64,000 nt of DNA from Archivesica marissinica. Its lineage: Eukaryota; Mollusca; Bivalvia; Venerida; Vesicomyidae. The notes beneath the pieces were generated by a model. That model was not told the DNA's origin. It worked only from the letters and a program-made list of their open reading frames with translations, and searched no databases. Both the position numbers and the translations under genes were made by a program. The DNA lies in the NCBI GenBank assembly GCA_014843695.1, contig CM026387.1, positions 64,541,708-64,605,707 of the forward strand, given 5' to 3'. Shown one piece after another: positions 54,418 through 63,920 of the stretch. Each line of letters begins with the position of its first letter. The first letter of the stretch is position 1.

Positions 54418-54640
54418 ATAACCAGTTCTCACCAATGCAATCCGGGTTCGATCCTCGAACCGGGAAGTATGAGAGATGGTACGATGGTCGCCAGATCGGA
54501 CAGGCGGGTTTTCTCCAGGTACTCCGGTTTCCCCCCACACGAATGACCGACCACATGTACGCTTTCATCCGTGTCAACGAGAGTGATTAATATAAGTTGC
54601 TAAAACTTGCTTCGCAATCGTTGTAAAACAAATAAAGTTT
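54418..54640 (+). mobile_element. SINE family C, 5'-truncated
   Basis: AATCCGGGTTCGATCCTCGA (B box), GGTACGATGGTCGCCAGATC, TCTCCAGGTACTCCGGTTTC, tail GCTTCGCAATCGTTGTAAAA and AATAAAGTTTAAA. Confidence 0.88.
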
Positions 54641-54835
54641 AAATCAATAACCAGTTTTAAGCAATATAGGGGTATAGTTGGTCTTGAATTATGTCTCATG
54701 TTTGTTGACGAAGTAAAACATAAATATAAGTCAAGTCCAATAACTATGAAATACTTAAGTAAATTACACTCATTGCATATATAAATTAATGCTTATCAAA
54801 TTAATATGACCATAAATATTATATACAGTAAAACT

Positions 54836-55170
54836 TGTGTTAGTGGTCATCTCTATTATATAACCTGCATTATACAACCTGCATTAAGTAGCCAGATTTC
54901 AAGATTCCCAATGTGTTGTTTTCTTATACATTTGACCTCAATTAAGCAGCCACCTGTGATAATCAGCCACTTTCTGTGATTCCCTTGGCTGGCTGCTTAA
55001 GACAGGTTTGGTTTCCAATAGTCGAGCACATGTTCTTTCCACAGCCATTGGTCTTTATTCGGAGGTGGTTTGTCTGTGATTCCCTTGGCTGGCTGCTATA
55101 GCAGGTTTGGCTTCCAATAGTCGATCACATGTCCTTTCCACAGCCATTGGTCTTTATTAGGAAGTGGTTT
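54836..55170. mobile_element. Tc1-like MITE with a duplicated right end
   Basis: Starts CAGTAAAACTTGTGTTAGTG; has AAGCAGCCACCTGTGATAAT and ends near GCTTAAGACAGGTTTGG (about 55009). The stretch TCTGTGATTCCCTTGGCTGG to GGTCTTTATTCGGAGGTGG is then repeated once, about 103 bp further on, up to 55170. The second copy ends about 55 bp before exon 10. Confidence 0.7.
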
Positions 55171-55225
55171 GTCTGTGATTATAATAATTGCTTGATTTTA
55201 TTGAAGAAAATGATTTGTTTCACAG

Positions 55226-55375
55226 AGAATTGCCGACAACAGATTGAGGCGAAGTGCCTCCCATCCTCCTACAAGCCGACAAGTGCGGGGATCTCTCCAA
55301 GTGCCAGACCTAGTCGCTATAGTAGACCATACAGATGACACAGATGTCCTATTACACAACCAGGTCGTCACCTGA
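55226..55375 (+). CDS. DUF21-CBS gene exon 10 (C-terminus and stop)
   Basis: This exon encodes residues 429-477 and TGA at 55373-55375: RIADNRLRRSASHPPTSRQ, then VRGSLQVPDLVAIVDHTDDT and DVLLHNQVVT. The phase-0 acceptor is TTGTTTCACAG. The Arg/Ser-rich start resembles the tails of plant-type relatives, while the acidic DHTDDTD end is not recognised. The exon sequence is followed by a degenerate copy of itself (55370-55487). An identical exon lies at 63771-63920. Confidence 0.8.
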   Translation, partial: RIADNRLRRSASHPPTSRQVRGSLQVPDLVAIVDHTDDTDVLLHNQVVT

Positions 55376-55660
55376 AGTACAACCCATCCTGTAAGCCTGC
55401 AACCCAGAGGATCTCTTCAAATGGCAGACCTAGTCACCTTCGTTGACTGCCCTATGAGTAACAGACACTCGCAACCAGGTCCTCATGTAATGGATGTCTG
55501 GAGCAGTCATGTAGTGTTCATACCTTAATATAGACAGAAATCCATTTCTATTTATTTAATAGTAAATTATTATGTATTTATTAGATCTTTTGTGTGAAAT
55601 GCCTCTCAGTATATTAAAGTTAAATATATGCACACTAGCAGTGAGAGTTATAGTACAATA
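55370..55660 (+). other. 3' flank: degenerate copy of exon 10 and possible poly(A) signal
   Basis: 55370-55487 aligns by eye with 55246-55369: shared words CCCATCCT, GGATCTCT-CAA, GCCAGACCTAGTC / GGCAGACCTAGTC and CAACCAGGTC. The copy carries in-frame changes and is past the stop. ATTAAA at 55613-55618 is a possible polyadenylation signal. Confidence 0.6.
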
Positions 55661-55978
55661 TGTCATGGGATTTCATTAGAATTGTATCATAGCAACACAA
55701 TTCTAATGAAAGTCGTGGAAGTCGTGATAGCGCAATGGTAGCGCGTTCGCTTCAGGTGTGAAAGGCCTGGAGTTCGATCCCCGTTGGAGCCGTTACGATT
55801 GTGTCCTTAGGCAAGGCATTTAAATTCCACGTTGCCTCTTCTCTCTCCCTCGTGGCGGTGGATTTCACCAGGAATAAGGTCTCGAGAGTGATTAATACAT
55901 GTATAAGTTATAAGAACTTGTTTCGCAATCGAGCTAACATAAATTTGTATAAACTAATTCTAATGAAATTCCATGACA
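55661..55978. mobile_element. 61-bp palindrome interrupted by a SINE insertion
   Basis: Left arm TGTCATGGGATTTCATTAGA plus ATTGT (55661-55685), loop 55686-55696, right arm 55697-55711 continued after the SINE at 55969-55978 (TTCCATGACA). Without the SINE, the arms match over 25 bp with one mismatch. Confidence 0.85.
55712..55955 (+). mobile_element. SINE family A, complete reference copy
   Basis: Head GTCGTGATAGCGCAATGGTA (A box) and CTGGAGTTCGATCCCCGTTG (B box); body TTAGGCAAGGCATTTAAATT, TCTCTCTCCCTCGTGGCGG; tail GTTTCGCAATCGAGCTAACA and TAAATTTGTATAAACT. Target-site duplication AATTCTAATGAAA at 55699-55711 and 55956-55968. Confidence 0.95.
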
Positions 55979-56127
55979 CCTTTCTTGATTTTCAGCTAAA
56001 ATGAAGAAAAACACATTAATGAATTGTCATTTGAATGATTTATAGCCTTTAGTGTACCCAGCATGCAGAGAGTTAATGCATGCAAGACAGAAGTTAATGT
56101 TCCTCAGTATATTCTATATGATGCAAC
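55979..56127. other. No recognised feature
   Basis: Short AT-rich spacer between the palindrome and the 68-bp array. Confidence 0.4.
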
Positions 56128-56470
56128 TTCTGCCTGAGCTCAAAGTAGGGAGACGTGAGGTAGCTTATAGAGACTAGTTCTCCAAAATCACCCACTTCTA
56201 CCTGAGCTCAAAGTAGGGAGAAGTGAGGTAGCTTATAGAGATTAGTTCTCCAAAATCACCCACTCCTACCTGAGCTCAAAGTAGGGAGAAGTGAGGTAGC
56301 TTATAGAGACTAGTTCTCCAAAATCACCCACTTCTACCTGAGCTCAAAGTAGGGAGAAGTGAGATAGCTTATAGAGACTAGTTCTCCAAAATCACCCACT
56401 TCTCCTTGAACTCAAAGTAGGGAGAAGTGAGGTAGCTTATAGAGACTATTTCTCCAAAATCACCCTCTTG
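56128..56470. repeat. 68-bp tandem array (5 copies)
   Basis: CCTGAGCTCAAAGTAGGGAG followed by GTGAGGTAGCTTATAGAGAC and TAGTTCTCCAAAATCACCCA; CCTGAGCT recurs at 56133 and 56201. Confidence 0.93.
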
Positions 56471-56514
56471 CTTAAGCTCTGCAGCTTCACTGAAACTTAT
56501 ATGCAGAATCTTAG

Positions 56515-56640
56515 TCTTGAGGGTATAAAACCTTCTCCAAATCTCAAACTCAGTCTAAAGCTTTCTGATTGGTTGAGCCAAGAGTAAATCGCATTCTCAA
56601 CCAATCATATCAAATGAGTTTGACATTAAGTCTGTGGAAG
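56515..56640. mobile_element. CCAAT-rich hairpin element, diverged copy
   Basis: GGTATAAAACCTTCTCCAAA, TTTCTGATTGGTTGAGCC, CTCAACCAATCATATCAAAT. Same family as 29560-29772. Confidence 0.65.
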
Positions 56641-57254
56641 CCTCATAATGACCCATACACAATTTGGTGTAAGCCAACTTTATAATAACCTCTACACAAA
56701 TGGTGTCTGAGGAGACAAGGTAATGACCTGACCTACACAGTGTCAGCTGGAGCCGTTACGATTGTGCCCTTAGGCAAGGCATTTAAATTCTACATTGCCA
56801 CTTCTCTCTCCCTCGTGGCGATGGATTCCATCAGGAATGAGGGCTCGAGAGTGATTAATATAAGTTGTAAGAACTTGTTTTCCAATCAAGCTCAAATAAA
56901 TTTGTATAAACTACACAGTGTGGTCTGAGGAAACGAGATAATGACCTCTACACAATTGTGAGCAACCTGATAATGAGCTACACAATTTGGTGTAAGGAGA
57001 CATTACAATGACCTTTACACAGTTTGGTATGAGCTGGAAACCTGATATTGACCTCTATGCAAGTTTGTGTAAGGAAACCTGATAATGACCTCTACACAAA
57101 TTAGTGTACGGCAACCTGATAATGACCTCTACACAATATGGTGAAATAAAACCTTATAATGACCTCTTCACAGTTTGGTACAACCTGATAATGACCTACA
57201 CAATTTGTCTGAGATGACCTGATTATTACCTCTACACAATTTGGTCCGAGATAA
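56641..57254. repeat. Degenerate about 40-bp array running into the gap, with an inserted SINE A
   Basis: AACCTGATAATGACCTCTAC then ACAATTTGGTGTAAGG recurs irregularly. It is interrupted at 56744-56910 by a 5'-truncated SINE A (CTGGAGCCGTTACGATTGTG to TAAATTTGTATAAA) with an 11-bp target-site duplication CTACACAGTGT at 56733-56743 and 56911-56921. The array is cut by the N run at 57255. Confidence 0.85.
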
Positions 57255-58254
57255 NNNNNNNNNNNNNNNNNNNNNNNNNNNNNNNNNNNNNNNNNNNNNN
57301 NNNNNNNNNNNNNNNNNNNNNNNNNNNNNNNNNNNNNNNNNNNNNNNNNNNNNNNNNNNNNNNNNNNNNNNNNNNNNNNNNNNNNNNNNNNNNNNNNNNN
57401 NNNNNNNNNNNNNNNNNNNNNNNNNNNNNNNNNNNNNNNNNNNNNNNNNNNNNNNNNNNNNNNNNNNNNNNNNNNNNNNNNNNNNNNNNNNNNNNNNNNN
57501 NNNNNNNNNNNNNNNNNNNNNNNNNNNNNNNNNNNNNNNNNNNNNNNNNNNNNNNNNNNNNNNNNNNNNNNNNNNNNNNNNNNNNNNNNNNNNNNNNNNN
57601 NNNNNNNNNNNNNNNNNNNNNNNNNNNNNNNNNNNNNNNNNNNNNNNNNNNNNNNNNNNNNNNNNNNNNNNNNNNNNNNNNNNNNNNNNNNNNNNNNNNN
57701 NNNNNNNNNNNNNNNNNNNNNNNNNNNNNNNNNNNNNNNNNNNNNNNNNNNNNNNNNNNNNNNNNNNNNNNNNNNNNNNNNNNNNNNNNNNNNNNNNNNN
57801 NNNNNNNNNNNNNNNNNNNNNNNNNNNNNNNNNNNNNNNNNNNNNNNNNNNNNNNNNNNNNNNNNNNNNNNNNNNNNNNNNNNNNNNNNNNNNNNNNNNN
57901 NNNNNNNNNNNNNNNNNNNNNNNNNNNNNNNNNNNNNNNNNNNNNNNNNNNNNNNNNNNNNNNNNNNNNNNNNNNNNNNNNNNNNNNNNNNNNNNNNNNN
58001 NNNNNNNNNNNNNNNNNNNNNNNNNNNNNNNNNNNNNNNNNNNNNNNNNNNNNNNNNNNNNNNNNNNNNNNNNNNNNNNNNNNNNNNNNNNNNNNNNNNN
58101 NNNNNNNNNNNNNNNNNNNNNNNNNNNNNNNNNNNNNNNNNNNNNNNNNNNNNNNNNNNNNNNNNNNNNNNNNNNNNNNNNNNNNNNNNNNNNNNNNNNN
58201 NNNNNNNNNNNNNNNNNNNNNNNNNNNNNNNNNNNNNNNNNNNNNNNNNNNNNN
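57255..58254. other. Assembly gap, exactly 1000 N
   Basis: A round 1000 N is a scaffolding placeholder, so the true gap size is unknown. The sequence to the right starts inside the 21-bp array already seen at 47545-49795. Confidence 0.98.
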
Positions 58255-58516
58255 ATCTCCATAGCTTCATTATACATCTCCATAGCTTCATTAGACATCT
58301 CCATAGCTTCATTATACATCTCCATAGCTTCATTATACATCTCCATAGCTTCATTATACATCTCCATAGCTTCATTATACATCTCCATAGCTTCATTAGA
58401 CATCTCCATAGCTTCATTATATATCTTCATAACTTCATTATGCATCTCCATAGCTTCATTATACATCTCCATAGCTTCATTATGCATCTCCATAGCTTCA
58501 TTATACATCTCCATGT
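58255..58516. repeat. 21-bp tandem array, right end (second copy)
   Basis: TCCATAGCTTCATTATACATC units, same order of variants as 49534-49795 apart from one small indel. Confidence 0.95.
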
Positions 58517-58606
58517 CCAGGAAGCGACATGTGCACGAAATAAATTCAATATTGCCTAGTCGTAAGTTCCTTGACTTAAAAAATAATTTCCCCTTACCTC
58601 TGTAGG

Positions 58607-58819
58607 ATTGAATCCCGCTGGGGGTGTCAAATTCATTCAAATTCATTCAAGGGTGCTATCCTGCATGCTTGCAGAAGGTTGGTGGTTCTATCCATGTCTG
58701 TGCCTTTAATAATGTCCGGCAGGGCAACCAGGGTCTTCCTCCACCAACAATAGTTGGAGAGTCGCCATATAACTATTAGTACAGCTTTAAACCCCCAAAC
58801 AAACTATTATTTAAGAAGA
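58607..58819 (+). mobile_element. SINE family D fragment (second copy)
   Basis: Same as 49886-50098. Confidence 0.75.
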
Positions 58820-58998
58820 GCCATCCATCTCTAATGTTGTAAGAACTTGTGGCTCGACCCTTTTTTGCTTTCTTTGCATATATTGTATGTAGATTCTGTG
58901 TCATAATAGAGCAACATAGAATATGATTAAACTAAAACAACCTTTGTACCAACTTTCTTGTCTTAAGGCAAAATCTAACATTTAATAAACTGTTGCAG

Positions 58999-59144
58999 GA
59001 CACCTAGCTATTGTACATGAGTATCAGGGTCGTGATGTAACGTTGGACAGAGAGTCAAGTGTGTTAGATGATGATCCACATACACCACTGTTACACAATG
59101 CTAACAATGATGATGATGATATTATGCTGGACATAACATCTCGG
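58999..59144 (+). CDS. DUF21-CBS gene exon 8 (second copy)
   Basis: Identical to 50278-50423 including acceptor CTGTTGCAG and donor CGG|GTAATA. If the duplication is real, this would be part of a truncated 3' gene copy lacking exons 1-7; more likely it is the same exon assembled twice. Confidence 0.9.
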
Positions 59145-59157
59145 GTAATACTGTGTA

Positions 59158-59380
59158 TAGTTTAGTTTAGCTTGTGAAACAAGTTCTTTCAACTTATATT
59201 AATCACTCTCGAGACCTCATTCCTGATGGAATCCGTCGCCACGAGGGAGAGAGAAGAGGCAACGTGGAATTTAAATGCCTTGCCTAAGGGAACAATTGTA
59301 ACGGCTCCAGTGGGGCTCAAACTCTGGACGTTTCGCACCTGAAGCGAACGCGCATCCACTGCGCTATCACGGCTTCCACT
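59158..59380 (-). mobile_element. SINE family A, antisense (second copy)
   Basis: Same as 50437-50659. Confidence 0.9.
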
Positions 59381-59506
59381 ATGATTATATACAATGTATA
59401 ATTATGATATTCTAACATTACTCGGTATTTTGACTGTATACGCAAAGATGGAATGTAACCTGCTTACATCTGCAATAAATCTTGCTTTTGTGTATGAAAA
59501 TTAATT

Positions 59507-59705
59507 TTAGCATGATTGCGAAACAAGTTTTTACAATGTTATATTAATATTAATAGCTCTCGTTAGCTCATTCCTAATGGAATCCGTCACCATAAGGAAG
59601 AGAGAACAGGCAGTGTGGAATTTAAATGCCAACAGCTAGGCGCAAACTCCGGGCCTTTCGCACCTGAAACAATCACGTTACCACTGCGCTATCATGACTT
59701 CCACA
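59507..59705 (-). mobile_element. SINE family A, antisense (second copy)
   Basis: Same as 50786-50984. Confidence 0.85.
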
Positions 59706-60084
59706 AAACCATGGTTTAGCGTATGATGCCTAATGTGACATTATTTTACTACCATTTTTGTAGTTTTGTGACGCCATTTAAACTATTTTTGCACTGTTTA
59801 GATATTTTGGTAATGTTAGAATCGAAATATGTATGTATATTTGTGCTATTTATCGTCAAATAAATCATGTTTTGTCGTTCTGAGCACCGGAATTAACCAC
59901 TTAGTCCTACAGCCTGCTTGATTAAACTCTATGCGTCAGAAATGCAAACCATCGGGTATATATGGATTCTTGCAGATGTACATGTTGCAATCTTGGCCTA
60001 CTAAATCTCAACGGAAGGATCCAGAGCACAAGCTAATCACTTGTGTTCGGATTGTTTTTGCCAATAACATTCAGTAGATAGAGA

Positions 60085-61655
60085 ATAATTATGGACATTA
60101 TAATACAGATGTGGAGAGTACCATTCACATACATTAACCTGGGAGTCGTACACCATTTGCTCAATTATAATACAGATGTGGAGAGTACCATTCACATTCA
60201 CATACATTAACCTGGGAGTCATACACCATTTGCTCAATTATAATACAGTGTGTAGAATACCATTCACATACACATACATTAACCTGGGAGTCGTACACCA
60301 TTTGCTTAATTATAATACAGATGTGTAGAGTACCATTCACATACACAAACATTAACCTGGGAGTCGTACATCATTTGCTTAATTATAATACAGATGTGTA
60401 GAGTACCATTCACATACACAAACATTAACCTGGGAGTCATACATCATTTGCTCAATTATAATACAGATGTGTAGAATACCATTCACATACATTAACCTGG
60501 GAGTCGTACATCATTTGCTTAATTATAATACAGATGTGGAGAGTGCCATTCACATACACAAACAGTAACCTGGGAGTCATACATCATTTGCTCAATTATA
60601 ATACAGATGCGGACAATACCATTCACATACACAAACATTAACCTGGGAGTCATACATCATTTGCTCAATTATAATACAGATGTGTTTTTTGGGGTGTACA
60701 TCATTTGCTCAATTATAATACAGATGTGGACAATACCATTCACATACACAAACATTAACCTGGGAGTCGTACATCATTTGCTCAATTATAATACAGATGT
60801 GGACAATACCATTCACATACACAAACATTAACCTGGGAGTCATACATCATTTGCTCAATTATAATACAGATGGGGACAATACCATTCACATACACAAACA
60901 GTAACCTGGGAGTCGTACATCATTTGCTCAATTATAATACAGATGTAGACAATACCATTCACATACACAAACAGTAACCTGGGAGTCTTACATCATTTGC
61001 TCAATTATAATACAGATGTAGACAATACCATTCACATACACAAACAGTAACCTGGGAGTCGTACATCATTTGCTCAATTATAATACAGATGTGTAGAATA
61101 CCATTCACATACACAAACATTAACCTGGGAGTCATACATCATTTGCTCAATTATAATACAGATGGGGACAATACCATTCACATACACAAACAGTAACCTG
61201 GGAGTCGTACATCATTTGCTCAATTATAATACAGATGTAGACAATACCATTCACATACACAAACAGTAACCTGGGAGTCTTACATCATTTGCTCAATTAT
61301 AATACAGATGTAGACAATACCATTCACATACACAAACATTAACCTGGGAGTCTTACATCATTTGCTCAATTATAATACAGATGTGGACAATACCATTCAC
61401 ATACACAAACATTAACCTTGTAGTCATACATCATTTGCTCAATTATAATACAAATGTGGACAATACCATTCACATACACAAACATTAATCTGGGAGTCTT
61501 ACATCATTTGCTCAATTATAATACAGATGTAGACAATACCATTCACATACACAAACAGTAACCTGGGAGTCATGTATCATTTGCTCAATTATAATACAGA
61601 TGTAGACAATACCATTCACATACACAAATAGTAACCTGGGAGTCGTATATCAATG
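60085..61655. repeat. 73-bp tandem array (second copy, about 21 units)
   Basis: The right part matches the first copy unit for unit. The left third differs, with irregular units such as CATTCACATTCACATACATT near 60190 and GATGTGTTTTTTGGGGTGTA near 60680. Confidence 0.93.
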
Positions 61656-61692
61656 GCTCAACATTAGTTTGTTTTCTTCGGTTTTATACCAG

Positions 61693-61836
61693 GCTGTGGG
61701 TATTATAACGCTGGAAGATGTGATAGAAGAATTAATACAGGAGGAGATCATTGATGAAACAGATGTTTATGTGGATATAAAACGCCATATACAGGTGGCT
61801 AGAGCCAAAGCTGCTAGGAATGACCCTATACCCAAG
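61693..61836 (+). CDS. DUF21-CBS gene exon 9 (second copy)
   Basis: Identical to 53148-53291, including [17 protein letters not shown] and both splice sites. Confidence 0.9.
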
Positions 61837-61857
61837 GTGAGGTTATATAATACAGGT

Positions 61858-61945
61858 TGCTGTCTGATTAGCAGTGGTAAGCACGCTCGCTTCTCAGCAA
61901 TGCAACCCAGGTTCGATCCTCGGACCAGGAAGTATGTGAGATGGT
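61858..61945 (+). mobile_element. SINE family C head fragment (second copy)
   Basis: Same as 53313-53400. Confidence 0.85.
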
Positions 61946-62429
61946 ACTGTTGTCACAAGATAATTAAAATATTCTCCCAATGATTTGTTTGTTTATATTC
62001 GTCTGCTGGACCAGTCATGTGACAGTTGTACCAGGCTACCGATACACATAACGGAATGCTATTGAACAATGCTTCAGCTCTGTCAGCGAAATTAGCCTTG
62101 AACTATATAAATATTTTAAATACGGATGTAAAAGGACAAATACGCCGAGCATAGGAATACGCCGAGCATAGGAATACGCCGAGCATAGTAATACACCGAG
62201 CATAGGTTCCACCACTCTATGCATGTGTCGTTAGACCATATAGGCGCATTGTCTCAAGAAAAGCTTGTTTTTAATAAAACAGTCCTTTATACAGATCGAA
62301 AAATCATCATAGGAAGGTCATGTAACTCTGTTGGTCCCAGAGGTTTGCTTGGGGAATATCCTAGCTTTGTACCTAGCTATGTATGTCAGTTATCCATAAA
62401 TAAATAAACTATTAAATCTATGTTTAGTT

Positions 62430-62649
62430 TATGCAAATTTATTTTAGCTCGTTTGCGAAACAAGTTCTTTCAACTTATATTAATCACTTTCGAGACCTCA
62501 TTTCTGATGGAATCCATCGCCACGAGGGAGAGAGAAGAGGCAACATGAAATTTAATTGTATACAATCATAATGGCTCCAGCGGGGCTCAAACTCCGGACC
62601 TTTTGCACCTGAAGTGAACGCGCATCCACTGTGCTATCACGACTTCCAC
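62430..62649 (-). mobile_element. SINE family A, antisense (second copy)
   Basis: Same as 53885-54104. Confidence 0.88.
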
Positions 62650-62962
62650 AAATCTATGTTTAAGTTTAAGATTATCATGTCCATCATTGTCTAAAGAAGA
62701 ACTTGCCTCTCTTTGGTTTCTTGCTTTGAACCTCAGCTCTGAAGCTAACAAACAGTCCCCGTAGGTTCTTGATGTTGTCTAAGGTGGTACATTATTTTGC
62801 TCATCTTGAAGAACTTGAAACTTTACTTTTCAGAATGTTTGTCCTCTAGTATTACCAGCACACGTTCAGCCATAAGTGGGTTCTGCATCAATGTCATTGT
62901 CTATGTAAATTTTATCATTCAATTGTCTGGACTGTATCTCAATATTGATATAGTATTCAATA

Positions 62963-63185
62963 ATAACCAGTTCTCACCAATGCAATCCGGGTTCGATCCT
63001 CGAACCGGGAAGTATGAGAGATGGTACGATGGTCGCCAGATCGGACAGGCGGGTTTTCTCCAGGTACTCCGGTTTCCCCCCACACGAATGACCGACCACA
63101 TGTACGCTTTCATCCGTGTCAACGAGAGTGATTAATATAAGTTGCTAAAACTTGCTTCGCAATCGTTGTAAAACAAATAAAGTTT
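62963..63185 (+). mobile_element. SINE family C, 5'-truncated (second copy)
   Basis: Same as 54418-54640. Confidence 0.88.
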
Positions 63186-63380
63186 AAATCAATAACCAGT
63201 TTTAAGCAATATAGGGGTATAGTTGGTCTTGAATTATGTCTCATGTTTGTTGACGAAGTAAAACATAAATATAAGTCAAGTCCAATAACTATGAAATACT
63301 TAAGTAAATTACACTCATTGCATATATAAATTAATGCTTATCAAATTAATATGACCATAAATATTATATACAGTAAAACT

Positions 63381-63715
63381 TGTGTTAGTGGTCATCTCTA
63401 TTATATAACCTGCATTATACAACCTGCATTAAGTAGCCAGATTTCAAGATTCCCAATGTGTTGTTTTCTTATACATTTGACCTCAATTAAGCAGCCACCT
63501 GTGATAATCAGCCACTTTCTGTGATTCCCTTGGCTGGCTGCTTAAGACAGGTTTGGTTTCCAATAGTCGAGCACATGTTCTTTCCACAGCCATTGGTCTT
63601 TATTCGGAGGTGGTTTGTCTGTGATTCCCTTGGCTGGCTGCTATAGCAGGTTTGGCTTCCAATAGTCGATCACATGTCCTTTCCACAGCCATTGGTCTTT
63701 ATTAGGAAGTGGTTT
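63381..63715. mobile_element. Tc1-like MITE with duplicated right end (second copy)
   Basis: Same as 54836-55170. Confidence 0.7.
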
Positions 63716-63770
63716 GTCTGTGATTATAATAATTGCTTGATTTTATTGAAGAAAATGATTTGTTTCACAG

Positions 63771-63920
63771 AGAATTGCCGACAACAGATTGAGGCGAAGT
63801 GCCTCCCATCCTCCTACAAGCCGACAAGTGCGGGGATCTCTCCAAGTGCCAGACCTAGTCGCTATAGTAGACCATACAGATGACACAGATGTCCTATTAC
63901 ACAACCAGGTCGTCACCTGA
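63771..63920 (+). CDS. DUF21-CBS gene exon 10 (second copy)
   Basis: Identical to 55226-55375, with stop TGA at 63918-63920. The degenerate exon-10 copy that follows is cut by the window end. Confidence 0.8.
   Translation, partial: RIADNRLRRSASHPPTSRQVRGSLQVPDLVAIVDHTDDTDVLLHNQVVT

Larger units (their letters stand above)
12223..55375 (+). other. Gene model: DUF21-CBS membrane protein (CNNM/CorC superfamily, plant/MAM3-like branch), 10 exons, 477 aa
   Basis: Exons 12223-12376, 14539-14797, 28088-28147, 29803-29917, 30936-31019, 39414-39521, 44813-45026, 50278-50423, 53148-53291 and 55226-55375 sum to 1434 nt, exactly 478 codons with the stop. Every intron is GT-AG and every phase matches. 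Layout: short extracellular-type N-terminus (1-37), DUF21 membrane domain (about 38-196; AGLMSGLTMGLLSLD, LLLGNAVAVEAMPIFL, GEVVPQAICTRFGLA, WPLSKLLDCILGH), linker (VDLHGEHGDL, about 199-208), CBS pair (about 225-398; [37 protein letters not shown]) with an acidic loop (about 344-376), and a basic then polar tail. DUF21-CBS proteins move or regulate Mg2+ and other metals; the CBS pair usually binds nucleotides. Wording is closest to plant At2g14520/At4g14240-type and yeast MAM3-like proteins as I remember them. Intron sizes run from 1.0 to 13.3 kb. Confidence 0.9.

Noticed and set aside
57101..58646. ORFs running through the N block
   Set aside because: They exist only because N was translated as X.
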